Assembly: GCA_037074615.1 (NCBI GenBank)
Contig: CM073520.1
Span: forward strand, 32,483,527-32,547,526
Reading direction: 5' to 3'
Source: Leucaena leucocephala
Taxonomy: Eukaryota; Streptophyta; Magnoliopsida; Fabales; Fabaceae
DNA: 64,000 bases
The notes under the pieces were generated by a model. It was not told where the DNA came from and did not search any database. It saw only the letters and a list, made by a program, of their open reading frames with translations. Every line of letters begins with the position of its first letter. Positions within the stretch are counted from its first letter, which is position 1. Of the stretch, positions 12,942 to 25,696 are shown in pieces. The position numbers and the translations under genes were made by a program.

Positions 12942-14217
12942 CTATATTCTTGCAGAGCCTTCAGCATTGTTCTGTAGAATGTATTCTTTCTTCATTTCCT
13001 CTAAAACAGCATCATTCGTGCTGGGAAGACAAAACAAAAAGTTCGAAGAAAAAACAAAGGAAAAGGATATCAATTCCACATCCAGAATTAACCTGAAGCA
13101 TTACACTATTGAGGAAGGTGATAAGAAAACTAGTATCAAGAGAAACAAATATACCATATACTATCTTCCTGATTTTAGGATGTTGATATTGATTATTATT
13201 TCACTTTCTGGGTAGGCCATATAACTCTGAACCAATCTAGTGTTTCTATCATCAGCAACACTATCTTTTCTAATTTCTCATTTTAGAATTCTGGGAAGTG
13301 CTGCACAGAGGACAGAGCTTGGAAAATATTGGTAGGATTCCCTTTGGTCTGGACTCAGGAGTTGGGAGGTTTGTTGTCAGCCATATAAGATCGGAGACCG
13401 ATATTGGAAATCATATCCATAAACATTGCCTTAACTAGCAAGTGACTGTGGCTTTTTCTTCAAGAAAAATTTATTTATGAATCAGGCTATAAGAATTAGC
13501 ATTTGCATCAGAAAGGGTAGGATGTTCATCTTTGGAAGTTTGGTTACTCATTCTAGTCCCCGGAAAATTAGATCTAAAATATAACTGGTGTATAGCAAAT
13601 GAGATCAATAATCTCGATATTTTTAACCAATTTGAAACACCCACTTAATCTTGAAATTGCTGAAATAATGGCCTACCCGATTTCATCAACTTGCCTTCCA
13701 AAATTGAATTTCATTTTCCAAGAACCTGTTTTTGTTGAAAGAATTAAAGATTTCACTAAAAGTCTAACGGAACTTACAATTGATGAAGACAATCATTCAA
13801 TTCTTTAGCTTGTTTGCGGCATTGCCAAACAACTGAAATTGTTCTCCCTGAAGCACATTGAGCATATTTTTCGGTGTAATGATCACATTCCTTTAGTGCC
13901 TTCTGCTTCATTTTGCTGCGTAAAGCTGGAAAATTGTTGATACAGAAAAATCATCAGCACACTTATTAATGAAGACCGAAGACTACAATAACACAGCAAT
14001 TTGGGGCATAAATTTTTCACGTGCCTTCTCATAAAGCAGAGAATTTTATGTGCGGTGTAATTGCATTAATACAACTTCCAATTATTCCAGGTAAGAATAG
14101 AGTAAAATATGAAAAACCAAATAGTGGTTTTTAGGGTTTAAGAAACGAGACTAGTTCGGTACCTTCTTCTACTTTTTTCTTGACGTGATTATCGCGCGCT
14201 TCTTGTACGAAACCCAT
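12942..14217 (-). CDS. CMC1: Twin-CX9C cytochrome c oxidase assembly protein (CMC1-like)
   Basis: Encodes a 93-residue CHCH protein of the Cmc1 family, soluble proteins of the mitochondrial intermembrane space that help assemble cytochrome c oxidase. Exons on the minus strand, in order: 14217-14163, 13925-13778, 13020-12942 (55+148+79=282 nt, in frame). The protein starts MGFVQEARDNHVKKKVEEAL. Its cysteines are C32 and C42, then C54 and C64: two exact CX9C motifs, oxidised to a disulphide-linked helical hairpin in this family. The WQCR before the second motif and the tail FTNDAVLEEMKKEYI fit Cmc1. Exon 2 ends at a strong GTAAGT donor; reading through it would stop one codon later, so the third exon matters. 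No cleavable presequence is visible, as expected for Mia40-imported proteins. It converges with CCT6. Individual exons are short, so a simple ORF scan misses the gene. Confidence 0.93.
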
Positions 14218-15115
14218 TGCGCTTGAGAGAATAGTCAGAGCTTGAGACGATTTCAGTAATCCTTGATCGAGGGTCTGAAAAGTGCGATGCCTCGTGTTTT
14301 TTAGGTTTGTCTAACAGGGACAATGAGCCATTTGCGCAGGCAAGGGAATAGCTATTTCTAAAATTTAAAAATTAATTTTTATATATAATACTCTTCTATC
14401 TTAACTTAATTTAAGATTTTTTTCTAAATATAAATATAAAATATATTTTTTATATTAATTATATTTTTTAATTATTATTTATTATATTTTTAAAAAATAT
14501 ATTATATTAACTAATTTTTTAAATTTAATTAAATTAATTAAATATATTTTATATTAATAACTAAATATAATATTTTAAATTTGGCCTTAAATTTAAAAAA
14601 CTATTTTATTTAGACTACTTTTTATCAGTTTAAAATGAATTAAAAAAAATAATTAAATTTAATTTAACTCTTTAAAATTATCACTATTTTAAAAATAATT
14701 CAATCAAAATCAACTTATTTTAATTATATTTAATTTTTTTCATATATTATTTCTCTCTAAAACACAATTAATAAGTATATTTATGAAAATATAATTTAAT
14801 GATATTAGTTATTTATAAAATAATTTTTTTATTAGACAAAAGTGATTTATATTTAGAATTATAAAATTATTTTAGAACACAATTTATATTAAGAATGGAG
14901 TGAAGTACAAAATCAATTATAGTTAAGTCAGATAAAAAGAAATCAATTTCTTATAAACAAAGTTGATAATTCTAATTTTGTAGATAAAAAATACGTTAGA
15001 GAAATTATCACTCAAATAAATTTAACAATGTTTGAATCAAATTTAGTAATACCATATATTAGATAAATGTATATAAAAGAAAATACATATTTAAATAAAT
15101 TTTTAATTTTACTTA
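14218..15115. other. CMC1 upstream region and AT-rich spacer
   Basis: The first ~150 bases upstream of the CMC1 start should contain its 5' leader and core promoter, and are less A/T-rich than the rest. From about 14350 to 15115 the sequence is extremely A/T-rich with no gene seen. Confidence 0.4.
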
Positions 15116-15548
15116 CTGCCTGTTTGGCAACCAGGTTTAAAAAGTCATTTTAAATAAAATTTTAGTTTAATTTTTTTTAAATAAATAGCTATATTTATTT
15201 AGAAGTAATTTTAATTAAAATTATAGTTTAAAATAATAGTTTTAAATAAATTAATGAAACTAACTTTTATAATAGTAAAAGAGCTTATAACCTATATAAT
15301 TACTATCTTATCTTTACTTTTTCTTATACTTTCTCCCCTCTCCTATCTTTCTTTTTTACTATCTCTCCTCTCTCATCTTTATTCTCTACCCTATCTTCTC
15401 TCTCCTCTCTATACTATCTCATCTCTCCTATTTTTAATCAAATTATACCTTAGTAATTTATCCATATAAAAAATAATTATAATATTAATTATTCAAATAT
15501 ATCTATTGTTAAAATTTATTTTTTTTTAAATCTATTCTCAACAGACCT
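15116..15548. mobile_element. PIF/Harbinger-like MITE, same family
   Basis: The left end contains TGCCTGTTTGGCAACCAG; the right end is decayed (TCTATTCTCAACAGACC). TTA occurs just outside both ends. The interior has the family layout: a block with AGTAAAAGAGCTTATA, a CT-rich core (15320-15435), then AATCAAATTATACC and an A/T-rich half. A 71-codon frame over the CT tract is low-complexity and not a gene. Confidence 0.6.
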
Positions 15549-16565
15549 TTACATAATCATGGACTACAAACAACAGATGACAAAAGACGGCAACACGTTC
15601 ATGCAACAAAGGCAAAGGGAGATATCTACCTGGCGAAGCCATTGGTGTTCAAGTCATTAGTAGCAATAAACGTCGGCATTCAATTGGGATTTTCTTCAAT
15701 GAAACGTGTCCAACTGAATAATGTGCAGAGTTCTCCTCTTGTTTTTTTTTTTCAAGTAAATATTTTTTTGGAGATAATATACTGTTGAGAATTAAATCCT
15801 AGAATTTCTTTTCCATATATTCAAATATTAATTTATTATATTATAAGGGATTAATCTTTTCAATTAAACTTTATATTAGTTTCTCTTGATATTTCTTAAT
15901 ACAGATTAAACTTCCCTCAATTTCTTTTTGGTCCAACCTTAATCACCAATCTCATTACTTTCACCTTGTCTCTTTCAAGTTTCTCAACACAACTCTAATT
16001 GTACTTTAGAATGTTAATAATGTTTGATGCACTATTAAGACATTAAGAATATGTTTAAATAGAGAGAAAAATAAAGAGAAAATACTGTGAGAAATATTAA
16101 AAAAATAATTTCCTAAACTAGAAAAAATATTTACTATTTTTGTAAGCTTTCTTTCCTCTTTCATTTTTTTCGTATCTAAACATAGGATAAATGTGAGCAT
16201 AGTGATGATTGGTTGACAAAATTGAAGACCTTGCATAAAAAAAAGAAAAGAAAAGAGGAATTGAAGACCTTGCTAATTTGCTGAGAAAAGCGTTGCCTTG
16301 GGTGACATGGCTGTGAGAAGAATGTCCAAGCCTTGAACTTTGGTATTAGTAACCTGGCTGTGAGGGAAGACCGTCCAAGCTATGCAACGACATCGCTTGA
16401 GGTCGCGGCCCACTTCTATCATTTCCGCTAAAGCACGCTCTCCAATCTTGTCATTGAAGTTCGCCTACGGTTCGCGGGCTCACGGCTCACACTGTCACAA
16501 CACTTTCCTAAGTCTACTACTTTCTGCTCTCTTCAGCTGCACTTTCTGCTCTCTCTCTCTCTCCC
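15549..16565. other. Intergenic region and promoter of the RCC1 gene
   Basis: No independent gene is supported. The last ~200 bases before 16566 become richer in G/C and then in CT (CTCTCTCTCTCTCTC at about 16550-16564), typical of a plant 5' leader. Upstream is A/T-rich. Confidence 0.4.
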
Positions 16566-19500
16566 ATGGCTCCAGATTCCGCGATCATTGCTTGGTTGTG
16601 CTTCTGCGCTTCTGCATACTTGTGTTTTTCTGGTTATTCATGCGTAACTGTTGTTTACTGATTTTCTCTTCTTTCAGGGGCTCTGGGGAAGATGGTCAAT
16701 TAGGAATCGGAAACAATGAAGAGAGAGAATGGGTCTGCGTTGTCAAAGCTCTCGAGTCCCAGAAGGTCCGCTCGGTCGTTGCTGGTAGTAGGAACTCTTT
16801 AGCCATATGCGAAGACGGCAAGGTTTCTTTTTTCCCCCTTGTTCTTCCATGTTTGCTATATTCTTCTTTTGCTCCAATCTTTGGTATACACAAAGCTTAA
16901 TGCGATAATGCGTTTCTAAAAAATTGTTATTACGGTGTCTGGGTATAGTTTGTTGAACGTGTGTTTATTTGGTGTAGTTATTTACGTGGGGGTGGAACCA
17001 GAGAGGAACACTCGGACACCCTCCTGAAACCAAAACTGAAAATATTCCCAGCCAGGTTAAAGCACTTGCCAATGTTAAAATTGTTCAGGTATTTTGTTTA
17101 TTATCGTTACCTTGTTTTAATTATCTGGATATATGAACTTTGTGTGGTGGTATTTTACAAGTTTTATTGGTGTAATTAACTTGTGGGTTTCTTTTCCGAT
17201 GATAGGCGGCTATTGGTGGGTGGCACTGTCTGGCTGTTGATGATCAAGGCCGAGCTTACGCCTGGGGTATTCAGTATCATCTAGTATATATTTGTCTTAA
17301 TGAGAATACAAGGGATTGTAAATTTTGTAACCCACGAATCTATACGATAAAAACTATGTCCATAGACAACATGTTAGAGTTAGACATCTGTATTTGACAC
17401 AAATGTAATGTTTCGAGTTTCACTGGCACTTTGGATTTTGGTTCAATCAGGTGTCCGTATTCATATTATGTACCATATCTGCATCAATGCGTATGTTTTT
17501 ATATTTTTATATTATGTATTTAATATCTTGAGTATCGTTGGTTTCAGGTGGAAATGAATATGGGCAATGTGGTGAAGAACCTGAGCGAAAGGATGACACT
17601 GGTAGACCTTTGAGGAGAGATATAGTGATCCCTCAGCGTTGTGCCCCTAAACTTGTTGTTCGTCAGGTAACTTAGACATGTCAATGCCGTTGGTGTAGGC
17701 TGAGTCCTATACTTAAAGGAATAGCCTTCTTTGTTTCTGAGGGTAGTGTATTTCTGTGTATTGCATTTCTTAGTCATGCATACACAATTCCAATGCAAAT
17801 TTCTTAGATTACCTGACTTAATACTGTGATATTTGTCAGATGTTTAAGTTGCTCATTGTTTAACACAGTGAAGAAAATTTATCCTTGTTTTCTTAAACAA
17901 CAAGGAAAGTATAGCCAGTTTTGTCTATGATGTCCTCCATAACAGAATCACATGGCATAAATAGGACATGCCACCATAGAACTGCCATGGCATGGCAGCA
18001 TACGCATTGCTTCCACTGTATGAAATTAAGTGGAAATCCAATCATCTTGCTACTTGTGAGTTATATAAACCAAAATATCTATTTAAGGCTCTTAAGAATA
18101 GTATTTGCCCATTTTTGCCACCTTGTTTTTGTTGTTCTTTTAATTTCGAAAGATGAGGGGGGTACCTATGGGTCATGCGGTTTCAAACTGATGTTGCCTT
18201 ACCTTTTTGGGACTGGCTCTGTAAAATGACTATGATATTATCTGTTGATACGTTCTTGAATAATTGCTCACATGCCTCACCTGTGTGACTACAAGTAAAG
18301 CATTACATTGTTATCATATATAATCATGTTGGAATGGGTTTTCTTAATGGCTAGCCAAGAATGAAATAGTCATCAAACGAAAGCTTTGGCTAACAGATTT
18401 CAAAGTACCTTCTCATTTCACTTAAAAATCACTTTGTTAGTATCATGATAATATGCTATGGCTTTAAACTTTTGTAGTTGCTAGCAATAAACTCTTTTAA
18501 GTTCCATACATGTGGATTAACCAAGAGTTAGATCAGAATGCCTGATGTCAGATTCTATTTTCAAGTAGAATGAATAATATAAAATGACAAATTTTGAAGT
18601 AAAACGAGAAATGAGAGTCAATACACAATATTATTGGAATAGTGTGAATAAGATTTGAGATATGTCAGCATTATTTGACAATGTCAGTCTCCCCTTCAGA
18701 GTAAATTATAAGAAAAATTTATTCTAGTGTATGCTTGAATGGGTGTATTTATCAGGATTTGCATAGGAACTTCTTCATCTCTATCTTTATTAGCATGTCG
18801 TTTACATATATTATATCCTGGCTTTTGCTAGACTGGCGCCTGATGTTATTCCTGATTTCTGGAGGCGCAGGTAGCTGCAGGAGGAACTCACTCTGTTGTA
18901 CTTACAAAAGATGGACATGTTTGGACATGGGGTCAGCCATGGCCTCCTGGTGATATGTAAATATTCTTTAAAACATAACTCAATGTTTTTGTTTTATTCA
19001 TCTCAATTCACTTCTCTGCAGTTTCTGCAATTAATAGTCTATCTCATCTACTAACTTCTAAACCTTTTGCTTAATCATATAGAAAACAGATTTCTGTACC
19101 TGTTCGGGTGCAAGGTCTTGAAAATGTTAGGCTCATTGCTGTAGGGGCATTTCATAATTTGGCTCTTCAAGAGGATGGCATGTTATGGGCTTGGGGTAAC
19201 AATGAATATGGACAACTTGGTACTGGAGATACCCAACCGAGATCACAACCTATTCCTGTCCAAGGGCTTTCTGGACTTACTCTGGTTGTGTTCCATCCTG
19301 AAAAATCTTGTTGATTTTACATTTTTTCTTTAATTTCTATGTCTTGGTAACAGATAAGATCACTTAATAGTATATTTTTATCCTATAACATATTGGTTCT
19401 GGCTTTTAAAAATTGATGTTCTTTTAGGCTTATGGATTTATAATTAATTGTTTATCTTACCGTAGTACACAATTTTTCTCTTAAAAAAGGCGTCTTTGAA

Positions 19501-22454
19501 ATTTTCATTTCCAATATTTAATTCTATTCTATCTGGAATGCTAATTTTTGGATCAACTGTGAACTTGTATATAGTGAAAGATGGTTGGTAAATTCCACAC
19601 CTAATTAGTGCGAGCAGTGACACATCCTGGAGTGATTTTGTAGCCTAGCTAAGAACTAGGTTATCGTGCTTCTGTATTCTGTTAACTTTTGGTTACAAAC
19701 ATCTCTTGGTTCATATGGTAGCCTGTTTAATTCTATTGGTATACTTTGCTGCTTGTGTAGCCTATGTGATGGTGTTAACTAAGAGATTTTCATATGAAGA
19801 CTCATTTATTTACATACTTGCTCTTAAATGAACAAGCATGAGGGTAGATAAGATCATATGAAAGCATGCATTGCAGTTAACTAAATAGAAACTTTGTTTT
19901 CGCTCTTGATGTTCCCATTAGCAAAGCGAGGATCTCAAAATCCAATGAGCTTGACATGATGTCTAATATTTATGTAAGGGAGACCGGAACTGCTCAAGTT
20001 CCACATTGATGAGAGAAGTTAATTTGGGATCAACAAGTTTTGGGCTGTTTGTGTTTTTTTCTTATGTATGTTTGAAGGTATATTTACCTCTCAAGGTCTA
20101 TCTGATTGATGTAAAGCTTTGGGATTCCATAATCTCACCTGCAAAAGCTCTGATTCTTGTAATGCCCAAATCAATCTTTATGAAGTTCTGTCCACTTACA
20201 AGGGTTGGGGCTTGGTTGATGAGGGTTTTTAGGGATAAACGTTATTGTTAGAACCCTTTTGAACAGTCTGCTCTCCCTTCTAGGATATGCTATAGCAGAC
20301 CAACACATAGAGAAAGGGCTATGCTTTGGTTCTTGATAATGGGGGGTACTGCTCTCAACAATTGGTAAAGCTAAAGCAATATGAATAATATGCACTAGTT
20401 GTTGAAATGCACGGTTGAAATATCATATCTACTTGAGATGTCAAAAGAACTATGGTGTTCCTCTTGAATAAACTTACATGTCAAATGTTTGCATACATCA
20501 ATGTTGTGATATGTGGTTGGAAATCCATGCAGGAAAATCGTGTCAAAAGTTTTTTTTAATGCAAATTTAAGCCTTGTGGTTCTTTCTTAACCTGAATACT
20601 CTAGTTAAATGCAGATTGCAGACCTTGGAGCATTTACTTTTGTCAATCATTCATATATAAAACATCTTACTAATTTGTTGTCTTTAACTGTTTGCAACCT
20701 TAGGTAGATATTGCAGCTGGTGGCTGGCATTCAACTGCATTGACAGAAGAAGGAGAGGTGATCCTTGTTTTGGCTTCTCCGGAATTTATTAGGTTTACTT
20801 TTTCAGTTCCCAGAAGACATAACAAACACATTGAATAACTGTAAACAATCAATGAAGAGAAAAGATGCTCAAGACATCTATTCTTATATGGTTTTTACTT
20901 TTTATCATGAAACTAGAGGCATGTTGTTGGATTTGCATAATGCATTGCTTGGAAATTGTACTCAATCAGAAAATCAATGGGCTAAAGTGGATATTGGATT
21001 TGTAATCAGAAAACCCATGACAATGAACTCTAAGATTACCTTATCCTCTACCGCAGGTATATGGCTGGGGGAGGGGGGAACATGGGAGGCTTGGATTTGG
21101 TGATAATGACAAGAGCAGTAAAATGGTTCCCCAAAAGGTTCAGCTTTTGGCTGGAGAAGATATTGTACAGGTACTATAACGTTTGTCAAAGTAAGGGACA
21201 TTGTATAATCTTTTGCATAATGCTCCCATCCCTGCCCCATAGGCTTTAAAGTTTTCATTGAAATATGAAACCAGAATCTAACTTCATAAATTAATAAAGA
21301 TAGAGGAAAATCTCTATCAGAATGAGCAAGGATCTTAAACCCATAGAACTAGTGAAGCTCAGGGAAAATTTCCAATAATAAAAACAAATATTGATTTAAT
21401 TTTCAGATGATTTCTACATGCTGTCAACCTCAATATCTATAGACAGAAAACTGACTCATCACTTACTGAGCCACTAACACATGGCTTAGTAAATGGAAAA
21501 TAACAGACCTAAAATTGTGCAGAAAATAAATTGTGCAGAAAATAAAATACTTGACCCAGTAAATAATCACAAGAGACTCCACTTTCTCCTAAACTTATGC
21601 AGCTTTTAAGCTAACCAATAAAATAAATATTGATTATTAATTAATATAATAAAATCAAAATAATTCAATTCCACCAATTCACTGTGCACGTGACTTCTTA
21701 ATTGCTACTCTTTCAGTTCCGAATGATCATAGGTTGTTAGGCTGTTAGTTTAACCTCGTCATATGCAACCTCCTGGCTGTTTGTCTAACCTCTTTCATTT
21801 GCCATAGCCCAACCTGTTTGGTGGTGTTCTAGTTCAGCCCATGTCTTTCCACACCCCTGCAGAGTTGTCTTCATCCAATTGGCCAAGAGCCTAATTTGAG
21901 TAATTTCTAGGGACAAAAAGAACAATAATTTGAGTAATTTCTATATGTTTCACTATGGAGAGATGTCGTTGTGATCCATATTAATGAAATCATGAATTGC
22001 ACAATTTCAAAAGCACTGTATACTAGTTTTTTTGGGTTAAGCGTCCTTGAAATCGGAGATGAAATTTGTTTCGGGTTTGTGGTCAGATTTCCTGTGGTGG
22101 GACTCATTCAGTTGCTCTAACCCGTGATGGGCGAATATTCTCTGTAAGTATTGTTAATATTATCTGTATTTCACCACCTTCTCAGGAACATTTCTTGATA
22201 TTTTCAAGAGCTCAAGTTCTTATGTTTAGTGGTCTTTAACTACCCCGCAGTTTGGTCGCGGTGACCATGGCCGTCTGGGTTATGGGAGGAAAGTGACTAC
22301 TGGTCAACCAATGGAGGTGCCCATTGACATTCCACCACCAAAGAATGTAAGTAAAAATGCAGCTGAGGGACGATGGATCGCCAAACTCGTCGCTTGCGGT
22401 GGTCGTCATACTTTGGCATTAGTGGAATGGAAAGAAGATGAATCTACTTCCTGA
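16566..22454 (+). CDS. RCC1-repeat beta-propeller protein (annotated UVR8-like)
   Basis: Encodes a 393-residue RCC1-family protein predicted to be almost entirely one seven-bladed propeller. Eleven exons: 16566-16594, 16678-16822, 16978-17088, 17206-17266, 17548-17666, 18871-18956, 19083-19284, 20704-20757, 21057-21170, 22087-22143, 22251-22454 (1182 nt, in frame). I chose the ATG at 16566 because its 29-nt exon splices to give MAPDSAIIAWGSGEDGQLG, restoring the first blade; the longer frame from 16382 reads through an intron. Blade motifs include GEDGQLGIG, RGTLGHPP, NEYGQCGEE, NEYGQLGTGD, GEHGRLGFGD and GDHGRLGYGR. It closely resembles, from memory, the Arabidopsis RCC1 proteins At5g16040/At3g02510. 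The blade turns read GGTHS, GAFHN, GGWHS and GGRHT rather than the tryptophan-bearing GWRHT of the true UV-B receptor UVR8, so photoreception is not supported. Biochemical role unknown to me. Confidence 0.94.
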
Positions 22455-23024
22455 CTGACTGAAAACTACAATGGGAAGTAGATCAAGTTGAGAATTTTAA
22501 ATAGAAACTACGTTCTAATGCCAAAATTGAATAACTTGAGCCTGAACAGATTATCTATCAAAATAGGGAGGATAATCTGGACGGACTTTAACATGTGATA
22601 ATAAAATTTAAGCTCCGTTTGTGGTTCCATTTTCAGCTCTGCTTAAACGTGTTTCTCAACCGTATCATTTCATTGTGCTCCTATCTTGGTTTTCATTTGT
22701 TTGGTTAAATGAAAAGATTGTGACTGAATGTAAAAATGGAAAAATGTATTGTTTTTGTATATTCTGGAAGTATAATACACTGCCCAAATATATAGATCTG
22801 TACAGTTATGTACAACTATACAACACAACTACATAGTAGAAGTATGTATTAATAAACTAATCTAACATGGTGAAATTCGCTCATCAGAATGAGTAGGATG
22901 AAGAGTTTTTGGTGTAGAAAGAAATAGGATTAACACAATATTTAGTTCTTTAAATTTACTCTTATTTTAGTTTTGATATTTTAAATTTCAAACTATAGGT
23001 TTTGACAAGTTTATGTTCGTCTAA
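22455..23024. other. 3' region of the RCC1 gene and spacer
   Basis: The first ~400 bases are probably the 3' untranslated region. The remainder is A/T-rich, with no gene seen. Confidence 0.4.
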
Positions 23025-23040
23025 ACTATTATTTTCTATA

Positions 23041-25202
23041 CAACAACAAAAGCCTTATTCGATTAAATATGGTTGGCTATATAGATCATACGATGCTATT
23101 GTGTTCTATTAAAAATTAAATCTTCGGATATGCTATTGATTAGGAGATTCAGCTCAATGACCTCTTTGAGAGTTCTCTTTGACCTTCTTCTACTCCCTTT
23201 AATCGGTATCTATACTATTTGATTTACCCTCTTCACTGGTGCATCCCCTAGCGTTCTTTGTACATGTCTAAACCTAAGACGGTTCTCTACCATTTTCTCT
23301 TTAATAGGTGCCACTCCAACTCTTCCCCGTATATGTTCATTACGAATATTATCTTTTCTTGTATACCCACACATCCATCTCAACATCCTCATCTCAGTTA
23401 CCCTAATTTATGCTCTTGCTGTCCTTTTAAAATCCAGCATTCACTTTCATAAAGAATTGCTGGTCTTATAGCAGTGCGATAAAATTTTCCTTTTACTTTA
23501 TCTGATACTTTCCAATCACATATGAGCCAAGTAGCCTTTCTCTATTTAAACCACCCGGCCTGAATTATATGATGAACATCCTCTAAAATTTCACCGTCCT
23601 TCTGTATAATTGATTCCAAATATTTGAACTTATCTATTTGTGGAATAACTTGATCTCCTAATCTGACCTCTAAGTTACTTCTAACTTGCCTCTTATCAAA
23701 ATTATAATACATATATTCAGTCTTACTTCTACTTAGACAAAAACCCTTCGACTCTAAAGTACTTCTCCATAACTCAAGTTTAAAATTAATCTCTTCTCTT
23801 GACTCTGCCACAAGAACTATATCGTTCGCAAAAAAGCATGCACTTAGGGATTTCTTCTTGAATAGGTTTAGTTAAAGTATCCACTACTAGATTAAATAAA
23901 TAAGGACTCAAGGATGATCCCTAATGTAGACCAATCCTTATAGGAAAATCCTTTATTTCGCCCCAGACGTTCTTACAGTAGTTGTTATCTCCTCATACAT
24001 ATCTTTTATTGCCTTGATATATGCCATGCGTACACATTTCTTTTCCAAAGCTTTCCAAAGCACCTCCCTTGGTACTAGATCATATGCTTTTTCTAAGTCA
24101 ATGAAGACCATATGCAAGTCTTTTCTTTTAGTTTGATATCTTTCCATTAACCCCCTTAATAAATAAATCGCCTCTATTGTAGATCTACCTGGCATGAAAC
24201 CACAATGATTATCAGTAATATCAGTCTCTAATCTCAACCTGTGTTCAATTACTTTTTCCCACAATTTCATAGTGTGACTCATAAGTTTTATCCCATGTAG
24301 TTTGCACAATTTTGAATATCCCCTTTATTTTTGTAAATAGGAATTAAAATATTTTTTCTCCAGTCATTCGACATTTTTTTAGAACTTAAGATCACATTAA
24401 AAAGTTTAGCAAGCCACACCACTTCCACTTCACCTAAACACTTTCAAACTTTAATAGGAATACTATCAGGTCTAACAGCTTTATTATTTTCCATTTTCTT
24501 AAGCACATCTTTAACCATGCCAATACGGATCCTATGGTAAAAAGTCAAATTTGGTTCAACTTCTCGTGTTAAATCCTCTAGCTCATAACTTGACCCTCCT
24601 CCCTCGTCATTAAACAATTTGTAAAAATAGGTCTCCCACCATTCTTTAATATCACTATCTGCAACTAAAACATTACTTTCTTCATCCTTAACTTAATACA
24701 TCGTACTTGATCCAAATCTCTCGATTTTCTTTTCCTATCTATTGCAATCTTATAAATCTTTCGTTCTCCCGATTTTATCTCTAACTCCTTATAAAATTCC
24801 TCAAAAACCTTAATACGAGCTGCATTCACCACCTTCTTAGTTTCCTTTTTAGCTAAACGATACTTTTTTCAATTTTCGGTATTATTACATAAATGTATAG
24901 CTTTGAAACAGTCTCTCTTATACTTAACTTTCTGTTGTACGTCCTCGTTCTACCGCAAAGTCTCTTTATCTCGTTGACCAAAACCTTTAGATTTTCCCAA
25001 AATTATTTTAGCAACCGCTCGGACCTTCTCAGCTATTTCCTTCCATATGATATTAGTATTTTCCTGTGCCTCCTAAATCCTTTCATTTAACATAGTTCTT
25101 TTAAAAGTTTCCCTCTTCTCCCCCTTTAGCTGCCACTACTTGACTCTTGTGTTTAAAATATGTTGCCATTTTTTATTCCTATACTTAATAATCACGTCAA
25201 GG
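23041..25202 (-). mobile_element. 5'-truncated RTE-type LINE (non-LTR retrotransposon)
   Basis: A 2.16-kb minus-strand LINE with a near-perfect 16-bp target duplication, ACTATTATTTTCTATA at 23025-23040 and ACTATTATTTCCTATA at 25203-25218. The 3' end, read on the minus strand, finishes in a TTGTTGTTG tail, typical of RTE elements. The remaining protein is the segment after the endonuclease plus reverse transcriptase. RT landmarks include SHTMKLWEKVIEHRLR, CGFMPGRST and FIDLEKAYD (24309-23953), then the catalytic box and SRSKTEYM (23830-23542). The catalytic box reads FANDIVLV instead of F/YADD, and there are several stops and frameshifts, so it is dead. The endonuclease is missing by 5' truncation. 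Confidence 0.9.
23542..24309 (-). pseudogene. Reverse transcriptase remnant of the RTE LINE
   Basis: Two open blocks, 24309-23953 and 23811-23542, are parts of one LINE reverse transcriptase broken by stops and a frame change. The first has the fingers/palm motifs including FIDLEKAYD. The second follows the mutated FAND catalytic box and carries the conserved SKTEYM and KYL(E/G) segments. It is similar in sequence to the decayed + strand copy near 50 kb. Confidence 0.85.
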
Positions 25203-25354
25203 ACTATTATTTCCTATAATTTCATAAATATCTATACCATTTTGCACGTTAAAAGATCAAAGCAAATACAAATGTAGGGACGCATTTATTGCCAATTATT
25301 CAGTAATAACGTGGCTTTTCCTATCAATAAAGTTAAAACCTAATAATTTAATTA

Positions 25355-25581
25355 TGGTTTGTTTGGTTGGAGGGAAATGGAGACTAAATTCTAAAGAGTG
25401 TGGTTTAAGAAAAATGAAAAAGTGGGGTTAAACAATTATAATTACTTTTTCTCTACCTTTTTTTTTATAAGTTCTCTTTATTAAAATTTTATATTTCCAT
25501 TTATCCATTTTTTAAATCGAATTCATTAGAATTTCGTCTAGCCTCTCCCCCCTTCTGTGCCTGTCCAACCAAACAGGGGGA
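25355..25581. mobile_element. Short MITE upstream of the eL30 promoter
   Basis: The ends form an inverted repeat: TGTTTGGTTGGA at the left (about 25359) matches the complement of TCCAACCAAACA at the right (about 25563). A second shared block, (A)AATTCTAA, lies further inside on both arms. About 225 bp, non-coding, A/T-rich centre. The exact ends and target duplication are unclear. Confidence 0.5.
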
Positions 25582-25696
25582 TAAAGGATATTGTATTTTT
25601 TTTTTGTTACAAATATTGAGTTTTTTCCCCATATGGAAAGTCTCTCCTGGAGCTGTTTATGACTGGAGGACATCAGAAGCCCAATAACATCTTTTC

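Noticed and set aside
16382..16900. 172-codon frame beginning upstream of the RCC1 gene
   Set aside because: It reads through the leader and intron 1, and runs on into intron 2. The 16566 ATG with a 29-nt exon gives the conserved N-terminal blade instead.
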